Under the pieces are notes generated by a model. That model did not search any database. It worked only from the letters and a program-made list of their open reading frames with translations, and was not told where the DNA came from. Positions 58,201 to 64,000 of a DNA stretch of 64,000 nucleotides are shown one piece after another. A program made the position numbers and the translations under genes. Positions within the stretch are counted from its first letter, which is position 1. Every line of letters starts with the position of its first letter. Location: positions 1 to 64,000 of the forward strand of contig NZ_KB899089.1 of NCBI RefSeq assembly GCF_000378045.1, written 5' to 3'. Origin of the DNA: Marinobacterium rhizophilum DSM 18822. Lineage in GTDB: Bacteria > Pseudomonadota > Gammaproteobacteria > Pseudomonadales > Balneatricaceae.

Positions 58201-59247
58201 ATGAGAGTACTCCACGTCGCCTACCTGCAGCTGAAGAGATATGGCCACACCCGCGTCAGCTGGGCACAGAAGCTTACCTACGGCCTGATCAAGAACGATC
58301 ATCTGGTACAGAGTTTCAGTGACCGCGACGTTGCCGCCTTTGAGGCTCCCTTAGGCATTAGGGACCTGGGCAAGAAAAAGGCCAACCGCCGCCTGCTGGA
58401 AACCGTCGAGGCCTTTGAGCCCGATCTGGTGATCGCCGGTCACTGCGACATGATCAGCAATGATACTCTGGAAGCCATTCGGGCGATGATGCCGAACTGC
58501 GCCATCATCCACTGCAACAACGACCCGCTGTTCGTCCCCTCCAACGTCGAACGGATCAAGTATCGGGCCGAAGTTACAGACGCCGTATTCGTGTCCACCG
58601 GGCGTCGGGAACTGACCCAGTTCGAAGGCTCCCGCGCACGCGTTTATCACATGCCAAATCCGGTCGAGCCTTCGGTCGAGTGTTTTGATAACTCGATCCG
58701 CCCCTCCGCCGAGGTACCGATCGATCTGATCTTTTGCAGCAATAGTCAGAACTTCACCAAGCGCCTCGAAATGATTGCGCGGATGAAGGAGCAGCTTGAT
58801 CCGATCATGAACTTCAAGACCTTCGGCAGCTTTAACGAGCCACCCGTCTGGGGACGCGACTACGACCGCGCATTGCAGTCCAGCAAAATGGGACTCAACT
58901 TCAACCGCCAGGAGGGTCTCTACTGGTACTCCTCCGCTCGGATGGCTCAGCTCGCGGGCAATGGCATTCTGCAGTTCACCCATTCCTCGGGGCGCTTCGA
59001 GGAACTGCTACCACCTGAATCCCTGGTCTACTTCGATGAAGAAGATGATCTGATCGCGAAGATTCGCGAGTTTCATGCCGACGACCACAAGCGCCGTGCC
59101 TGGGCCGGAGCCGCGCGCGAGTTCTTCCACAAGGAAATTAACTCGACGCTCTATGCCCAGTACATTCTTGAGGCCGGCTTGCAGATCCCCTTTAGCCACC
59201 CCTATTGCTGGGCCCAGGACATCAACTTGGACGGCACCCTGAGATGA
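58201..59247 (+). CDS. CgeB-like glycosyltransferase
   Basis: A 348-residue protein. VLHVAYLQLKRYGHTRVSWAQ at the start, IIHCNNDPLFVPSN, VYHMPNPVEPS, MGLNFNRQEGLYWYSSARMAQLAGNG (in two parts) and LVYFDEEDDLIAKI match the Glyco_trans_1_2/CgeB pattern, in which the final domain binds the donor. It overlaps the next gene by 4 bp (ATGA). Confidence 0.8.
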   Translation: MRVLHVAYLQLKRYGHTRVSWAQKLTYGLIKNDHLVQSFSDRDVAAFEAPLGIRDLGKKKANRRLLETVEAFEPDLVIAGHCDMISNDTLEAIRAMMPNCAIIHCNNDPLFVPSNVERIKYRAEVTDAVFVSTGRRELTQFEGSRARVYHMPNPVEPSVECFDNSIRPSAEVPIDLIFCSNSQNFTKRLEMIARMKEQLDPIMNFKTFGSFNEPPVWGRDYDRALQSSKMGLNFNRQEGLYWYSSARMAQLAGNGILQFTHSSGRFEELLPPESLVYFDEEDDLIAKIREFHADDHKRRAWAGAAREFFHKEINSTLYAQYILEAGLQIPFSHPYCWAQDINLDGTLR

Positions 59248-59951
59248 CGCTGGCGCTGACCAACGAAAGGCCCTTCGCGCAGGGCGGCAACAGGCTCTGC
59301 TTCGTGCACCCGGATGACCACAACCGCTGTATCAAGGTGCGGCGCCCGGACTTCACACTGGAGGACCTGCGGCGCAAGAAAGGCTTTCCCAAGAACCTGT
59401 TGCCACTGAGTCGCTTCGACGACAACCGTGAGGAATTCGAGGTTATCAGCGCCCTCGCCCGCCATCCAGGTGAAGTCGCCTTCGAGCATGTCAGCCGCTG
59501 CTTCGGGTTCGAGCAGACCGATCTGGGGGCAGGCCTGGTACTGGAGCTGGTACGCGATGCCGACGGTGAAATTTCCCAGACACTCAAGGCCCACCTTTGG
59601 TTCGAAGGTTATACGGCGGACTGCCGTGCGGCGGTCGAGCGTTTCTGTGCACGCTGGCGCGACTTGCAGATCCCCTCGCGCGACCTGCTGCTGCACAACA
59701 TTCTGGTACAGAAGGACAGCAGCGGCCAAATCAGCCGCCTTGTCGTCATCGACGGGCTTGGCAGCCCCAATATCATTCCCTTTCGCTGCCTGCCCGCGTC
59801 GCTGCGCCAGGCCAAGGTCGAGCGCAAGCTCGCCAATATGCAAGAGCGCATCGAGCAGACGCTGGCGAAAAAGGCCCGTGGCGAAAACCCCGGCAATCAC
59901 GGTATGGCGACGGCCCGTCCGCGCTCAACCACTACGCAATCCCAAGGCTGA
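59244..59951 (+). CDS. YrbL-like kinase-fold protein
   Basis: A 235-residue protein with the PhoP-regulated YrbL pattern: PFAQGGNRLCFVHPDDHNRCIKV (nucleotide-binding strands, in two parts), GLVLELVRDADGEISQTL, the catalytic-loop-like RDLLLHNILVQ and the DFG-like VVIDGLG. The Asp and Asn needed for catalysis seem present. Kinases of this fold (WaaP, InaA) phosphorylate LPS core sugars, so a core-sugar kinase is a fair inference. Start ATG 59244 overlaps the CgeB-like gene; an upstream frame is its shadow. Confidence 0.78.
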   Translation: MTLALTNERPFAQGGNRLCFVHPDDHNRCIKVRRPDFTLEDLRRKKGFPKNLLPLSRFDDNREEFEVISALARHPGEVAFEHVSRCFGFEQTDLGAGLVLELVRDADGEISQTLKAHLWFEGYTADCRAAVERFCARWRDLQIPSRDLLLHNILVQKDSSGQISRLVVIDGLGSPNIIPFRCLPASLRQAKVERKLANMQERIEQTLAKKARGENPGNHGMATARPRSTTTQSQG

Positions 59952-59956
59952 TCTAT

Positions 59957-61006
59957 ATGACAGACTCACCCATTCGCGTCGCACAGGTACTGGCCGGCGC
60001 TGCCCAGGGCGGTGCGGAAAACTTTTTCGTTCGTCTGGTGGCCGGGCTGCATGAGCACCCATCCCTGGAGGTCAAGGCATTCATCCGCGACCATGCCCAC
60101 CGTATCGACTCGCTTCGTCAAGCAGGCGTCGACACCGAGGGTTTTCGTTTTGGTTCGAGCCTGGATTTGCTTGATCGCCATCGTTTTCGCACCACGCTCA
60201 GGCAATACGCCCCCGAAATCGTTATGACCTGGATGGGCCGTGCCAGTGCCTACACTCCCCATTCACGCGACTACACGCTGGTGAGCCGGCTCGGCCACTA
60301 CTACAAGCTGAAGTATTACAGCCATGCCGATTACTGGGTTGGTATCAGCAAGGGGATCTGCAAGCACATGATCGAAGGCGGCTTTCCCGCCGATCGCGTG
60401 GTACATATTCCCAATTTCGCCGATGAACGAGAAGTTGAGCCACTTGCGCGTGACAGTTTCAGTACTCCCACGGACAGGCCTTTGATCCTTGCTGCCGGCC
60501 GTCTGCACGTCAACAAGGCATTCGACGTACTGCTGCACAGCCTGACCGAACTGCCGGATGTCACGCTCTGGCTCGCGGGCTCAGGACCGGAAGAGCAGAA
60601 CCTTAAGGCTCTGTGCGCCAAACTGGGGCTGGAATCGCGGGTACGCTTCCTCGGCTGGCGAACCGATGTTACGGCACTGATGCGAACCGCCGACCTCTTC
60701 GTCTGTCCCTCTCGCCACGAGGGGCTGGGCTCGATTGTCATGGAGTCCTGGGCGCACCGCTGCCCGATTGTTGCCACCAACTCCCAGGGGCCTGGCGAGT
60801 CGATTACCGATGGCGTCAGCGGCCTGATCACACCGATCGACGATGCAACGGCGCTCGCAAAAGCCGTAGCCTCGGTACTGAAAAGCAATGAACTTCGGCA
60901 GCGCCTGATTGACGGAGCAAGCGAGGTCTATGCCAACGGCTACAGCAAGGCGCACATCGTGCAGCGGTATGCCGATTTCTATCAGCAGATCAGAAGCAAC
61001 CGCTAA
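59957..61006 (+). CDS. Family 4 glycosyltransferase
   Basis: A 349-residue GT-B transferase. VAQVLAGAAQGGAENFFVRL at the start, LAAGRLHVNKAFDVLLHSL, and the E-x7-E donor motif PSRHEGLGSIVMESWAHRCPIVATNSQGP (in two parts). I start at ATG 59957; an open frame runs far upstream only as a shadow of the kinase gene. It is last of the 57004-61006 set and converges on the ELM1-like gene. Confidence 0.9.
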   Translation: MTDSPIRVAQVLAGAAQGGAENFFVRLVAGLHEHPSLEVKAFIRDHAHRIDSLRQAGVDTEGFRFGSSLDLLDRHRFRTTLRQYAPEIVMTWMGRASAYTPHSRDYTLVSRLGHYYKLKYYSHADYWVGISKGICKHMIEGGFPADRVVHIPNFADEREVEPLARDSFSTPTDRPLILAAGRLHVNKAFDVLLHSLTELPDVTLWLAGSGPEEQNLKALCAKLGLESRVRFLGWRTDVTALMRTADLFVCPSRHEGLGSIVMESWAHRCPIVATNSQGPGESITDGVSGLITPIDDATALAKAVASVLKSNELRQRLIDGASEVYANGYSKAHIVQRYADFYQQIRSNR

Positions 61007-61018
61007 GGCGGCAGAGCG

Positions 61019-61963
61019 CTACTTGAGCCAGCCGCGCGCCAGTAACTCTTTGGCGCACCGGCCGGCTTCGTCGAAGCCCGAAGCCGGCGCCCGCAGCGTC
61101 TCGCCGCGCCAGCCGTCATAGGGCGTCACCAGCCCCGCATCCGCCAACTGCTGCAATCCTTTGTGCAGGCGATTCCCCTTCTGCCCAGGCACTTTCAGGG
61201 TCCCTACAGCGCAACCCGCGGTCAGCGCCTCATACACCATAGACACACTATCCTCGGTCACCCAGCAGGCGCTCGCCCCCGCCAATTGCCTCGGCAGCCA
61301 GTCGCGTGCGGTTTCGCTTGCGGGAACGAACTCGACACCGGGCAATGCAGCCAGGCGCTGCTCGGTCGATGCGGGGGTACGTCTCGAGCTTGTCATGCAC
61401 CAGCGGGTATCGTCAGCCACCAGGATACGTTCAAGCTGCGCCAACAGCATAGTCTCATCCCAGTCACTGTGTCGCGACGGGCCGCCGATCAGGATGACGC
61501 CCCGCCCCCGCTGTTTCTGCCCTGGGCGCATTCGGTTAAGCGCGCCTCGCGTCGCGATCACGTTATCTCGCGCCGGCGGTGCGTCATGCCCTGGCATCAG
61601 GCAAAGGTCGAAGCAGCCGAGTGGCAAGGAAGGCCTCATCAGCACCACCCCGGGCACCTGCCATGCGCGTTTCAGCGCCAGCAAACTGAGATGGGTAGCA
61701 TGGCCTGCTCCCAGCACCAGTGCTGGGGGGACCCCGAGTCCATCAGGCAGGACACCGGCTGGCAGGCGGCCAGTCAGCCAGGTCCACAACGCGGTCCCAC
61801 GGGCCAGTGGCGTGACTTCCTGAATAACAATGTCCGGACGCAAACGGCATAGCGCTTCCGCAAGCCCCAGGGACTGGTTAAGGTGTCCGGGCTTACCGTC
61901 ATTGATGATGCAGATCGCTACCACTGATATCCACCTTTGCGGAATGATGTCTGATGTTCGCAT
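61019..61963 (-). CDS. ELM1/DUF1022 family protein
   Basis: A protein of about 314 residues. IINDGKPGHLNQSLGLAEAL, GAGHATHLSLLALKR, LIGGPSRHSDWDE, VTEDSVSMVYEALTAGCAVGTL (in two parts) match the ELM1 family, whose fold resembles GT-B glycosyltransferases. It is common in LPS and sialic-acid-type clusters of Proteobacteria, but its reaction is unknown. ATG 61963, 61993 and TTG 62002 are possible starts; none has a good ribosome-binding site. Confidence 0.78.
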   Translation of the reverse strand: MRTSDIIPQRWISVVAICIINDGKPGHLNQSLGLAEALCRLRPDIVIQEVTPLARGTALWTWLTGRLPAGVLPDGLGVPPALVLGAGHATHLSLLALKRAWQVPGVVLMRPSLPLGCFDLCLMPGHDAPPARDNVIATRGALNRMRPGQKQRGRGVILIGGPSRHSDWDETMLLAQLERILVADDTRWCMTSSRRTPASTEQRLAALPGVEFVPASETARDWLPRQLAGASACWVTEDSVSMVYEALTAGCAVGTLKVPGQKGNRLHKGLQQLADAGLVTPYDGWRGETLRAPASGFDEAGRCAKELLARGWLK

Positions 61964-62170
61964 GACGATACGCCAGCACACAGGCGCAACCATGATAATC
62001 AAATTCTGCAGCGGGCCACAGGCGCCCTAGCGCACTTTTATGCCTCGGGCGATTCCATTTTTTACTGGGATGCTTACAATCTACGGTCCTATACCCCGAT
62101 AAACCGAGGGTGTTACTCCTGTCCCGTCCCTGTCGGGACCCTTGAAAAGAATTTGTTTGGGATACTCAGT

Positions 62171-63166
62171 ATGGCGGCGTTCGGCTCACTATTTATGCCA
62201 GAAATGGCGATTTCCTGGTTTGATGGCTCTGACTGGAGTGAGAGCCAGGTGGTATCGAGCGACAGTATCCAGCTGCACCCTGGCGCTCATGTCCTGCATT
62301 ACTCCAGCACCTGTTTTGAAGGCCTCAAGGCATTTCGCCATGCAGACGGCTCGATCAAGATCTTCCGTATGGACCGCAACATTGCCCGCTTCGCGCAAAG
62401 CGCCGAGCTGCTGGCCTTGCCGGCCATCGATCCGGCGGCCACCACGGCAATGATCACCGACATCGTTGCCCGCTTTGCCGACGAAGTGCCCGCGCCGCCC
62501 GGTTCCATGTACATTCGCCCGACCCATTTCGGTACCGAACCTGCCATTGGCAAGGCCGCCGTGCCGTCGCTGACATCATGCCAGTACGTGCTGCTGTCTC
62601 CGGTGGGGGACTACTTCGCCGGTGGCGACAAGGCACTGCGGCTGCTGGTTGATGATCAGGGCATGCGCTGCCCGCCACACATGGGCATGGTCAAGAGCGG
62701 GGGCAACTATGCCGGCGCCCTGCGTCCAATCATGCGCGCACGCGCCGAATACCAGGCTGACCAGGTGCTGTTTTGCCCCGGTGGCGATGTACAGGAAACC
62801 GGCGCTGCCAACTTCCTGCTCATCGACGGCGACGAAATCATCACCAAGGCGCTGGACGAGAGTTTCCTGCACGGTGTCACGCGGGACTCGATTCTTACGC
62901 TGGCGCGGGACATGGGCATGAAGATATCTGAGCGCGCTCTGAGCATTGACGAACTGCTGGAGCGGGCCGCCAAGCCCGGCTGCGAAGCCGCACTGTCAGG
63001 CACAGCAGCGGTTCTGGCGCCGGTTGGCACCCTGATTTTCCACGGCAAGGAATACGCGGTCGGCGACGGCGGCATTGGCGCGACCACAGTAAAACTGCGC
63101 CAGGCACTGAACGATATTCAGTGGGGCAAGGCCGAAGACAGGCACGGCTGGCTCACCAGCATCTGA
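62171..63166 (+). CDS. ilvE: Branched-chain amino acid aminotransferase
   Basis: Final transamination in leucine, isoleucine and valine synthesis. 331 residues from ATG 62171. STCFEGLKAFRHADG, MYIRPTHFGTEP, PLP-lysine region MVKSGGNYAGAL (Lys175), and QETGAANFLLIDGD are the class IV signatures of the longer, type II-like form. A small hairpin GTCCC/GGGAC lies at 62121-62139 upstream. It sits next to glnE on the opposite strand, as in Pseudomonas. Confidence 0.95.
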   Translation: MAAFGSLFMPEMAISWFDGSDWSESQVVSSDSIQLHPGAHVLHYSSTCFEGLKAFRHADGSIKIFRMDRNIARFAQSAELLALPAIDPAATTAMITDIVARFADEVPAPPGSMYIRPTHFGTEPAIGKAAVPSLTSCQYVLLSPVGDYFAGGDKALRLLVDDQGMRCPPHMGMVKSGGNYAGALRPIMRARAEYQADQVLFCPGGDVQETGAANFLLIDGDEIITKALDESFLHGVTRDSILTLARDMGMKISERALSIDELLERAAKPGCEAALSGTAAVLAPVGTLIFHGKEYAVGDGGIGATTVKLRQALNDIQWGKAEDRHGWLTSI

Positions 63167-63204
63167 TTTGCGGAACAACACCGCGACTTGTCGCGGCCAG
63201 TCTT

Positions 63205-63256
63205 CCCAAAAAGAAAAAGCGCCAGGCAGTGATGTCTGGCGCTTTTTCTTTTTGGG
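63205..63256. terminator. Terminator after ilvE
   Basis: Perfect 21-bp arms (CCCAAAAAGAAAAAGCGCCA plus G, and its complement) around a 10-nt loop, with internal T-runs on both strands. It can stop transcription from both ilvE and glnE. Confidence 0.9.
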
Positions 63257-63483
63257 TATTGAACCTGCCCCCTAAGGCTTCGCTGCGGGACGCAGCTTCT
63301 ACGGTGTAGTGAGATGACCTCTCGTGATTCGTCAGTAGCAAGTCGCGAAGCCTGAGTCATGATCAGGCGCCCGCTAATTACCAATGACTAATACCTAAGC
63401 GTAAATGGCCACATGCTCGAAACTCGCTTCGCTCATTGCCCGGAATTCGTAAACTCATTCCGGGCTACAGGCTGGCACCAGAA
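63257..63483. repeat. Small palindromes between ilvE and glnE
   Basis: GCTGCG-GGA-CGCAGC (63282-63296) and CCCGGAAT, 10-nt loop, ATTCCGGG (63439-63464) lie in a gene-free gap. They resemble intergenic REP-like elements, but no second copy was seen in this window. Confidence 0.35.
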
Positions 63484-64000
63484 TCAGCTGGATTCAGTTC
63501 CGGCATCCGGTTCCATCAGTTGTACCCAGATGCGACTCACCGCCGCGCGATAGCTCCCCATCTCCGAATCAGCAATCACGCTCGACTGCTCCTGCAGGCT
63601 CAGGCGGTGCCCTACCGAACGGTACGCCTTGTACGCCTCACGCAGTATGTCGGCATCGTCCGGCGTAAACAGACCCACTTGCTCTGCCGCATCCAGAATG
63701 CGGATATTGTCGGTATATTCCAGCAACTGCGGATAACGGCTGCCATGGGCCAGTACGCAGTACTGCACCATGAATTCAATATCAACAATGCCACCCCGGT
63801 CCTGTTTCAGGTTGAAGACACCCGGCTCATCGTTCCCACTCGGCTTGCTGCCCAGGTGGTCTCGCATCTTGAGGCGCATGTCCACCACCTCCTGGCGCAG
63901 CGCGGTCTCATCCCGCGGCTGGGCCAGAATATCCGCCCGCACCTGCTCAAATTCCTGGGCCAGTCGCGGACAACCGGCGACAACCCGTGCGCGCGACAAG
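63484..64000 (-). CDS. glnE: Glutamine synthetase adenylyltransferase, C-terminal part (5' end outside window)
   Basis: The frame is open to the last base. The visible 172 residues are the end of the second (adenylylating) half of GlnE: SRARVVAGCPRLAQEF, VVDMRLKMRDHL, FNLKQDRGGIVDIEFMVQY, and the C-terminal helices LREAYKAYRSVGHRLSLQE. GlnE adds or removes AMP on glutamine synthetase in response to PII. Its position next to ilvE matches Pseudomonas. Confidence 0.95.
   Translation of the reverse strand, partial: LSRARVVAGCPRLAQEFEQVRADILAQPRDETALRQEVVDMRLKMRDHLGSKPSGNDEPGVFNLKQDRGGIVDIEFMVQYCVLAHGSRYPQLLEYTDNIRILDAAEQVGLFTPDDADILREAYKAYRSVGHRLSLQEQSSVIADSEMGSYRAAVSRIWVQLMEPDAGTESS

Overview
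The window looks like the chromosome of a GC-rich Gammaproteobacterium of the Pseudomonadales/Oceanospirillales kind. Gene orders known from Pseudomonas recur throughout: metK divergent from tkt-epd-pgk-fba; gshB-tonB-yqgE-ruvX-pyrR-pyrB-pyrC'; pilU-pilT divergent from yggS-proC-yggT-yggU-metX-metW-DUF4426-rdgB-hemW; yigB-xerC-DUF484-dapF-lysA-lptM with cyaY divergent; and a lipopolysaccharide (LPS) region bounded by waaA/msbA on one side and ilvE/glnE on the other. It is probably not Pseudomonas itself; genus cannot be fixed by reading alone.

Layout. 1-2.7 kb: end of a polyol ABC transporter ATPase gene and mannitol dehydrogenase. 2.7-9.7 kb: central carbon operon (transketolase, erythrose-4-phosphate dehydrogenase, phosphoglycerate kinase, aldolase) on the minus strand, divergent from metK. 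9.8-14.6 kb: a BMP-type nucleoside ABC importer on the minus strand. 15-21.8 kb: rsmE, gshB, a TonB-like protein, yqgE, ruvX and the pyrimidine genes with a catalytically degenerate dihydroorotase. 22.1-27.4 kb: a variable insert holding a cysteine-free molybdopterin-fold secreted protein, a GGDEF-EAL enzyme, FolM, an HPPK-like protein that overlaps folM tail to tail, and an MFS exporter. 27.6-36.5 kb: twitching ATPases PilU and PilT, then proline, methionine and nucleotide-sanitation genes. 36.5-41.5 kb: yigB, xerC, DUF484, dapF, lysA, lptM, cyaY.

41.6-63.2 kb is an envelope-glycan region: waaA, an msbA-like 5' fragment, a lauroyltransferase, rfbBACD (dTDP-L-rhamnose), ugd (UDP-glucuronate), intact msbA, a GT-D glycosyltransferase, an AT-rich three-gene block (GT56 transferase, VioA-like aminotransferase, hexapeptide acetyltransferase), a GT2, a GT4, a CgeB-like GT, a YrbL-like kinase, another GT4, an ELM1-like protein, then ilvE and the 3' end of glnE. 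RfbA and RfbB can supply dTDP-4-keto-6-deoxyglucose both to RfbC/RfbD (rhamnose) and to the VioA-like enzyme (4-amino-4,6-dideoxyglucose), which the acetyltransferase and GT56 enzyme could then modify and transfer.

The most notable observations are six perfect copies of an A7C octamer just upstream of the AT-rich glycan operon; an msbA 5' fragment fused against waaA that still carries the same promoter core as the intact msbA 8 kb away; the Cys-free molybdopterin-fold protein paired with a c-di-GMP enzyme; and the 123-bp antiparallel overlap of folM with an HPPK-like gene. I found no tRNA, rRNA, CRISPR array, insertion sequence or prophage, and nothing I would call a clearly new defence or mobile system.
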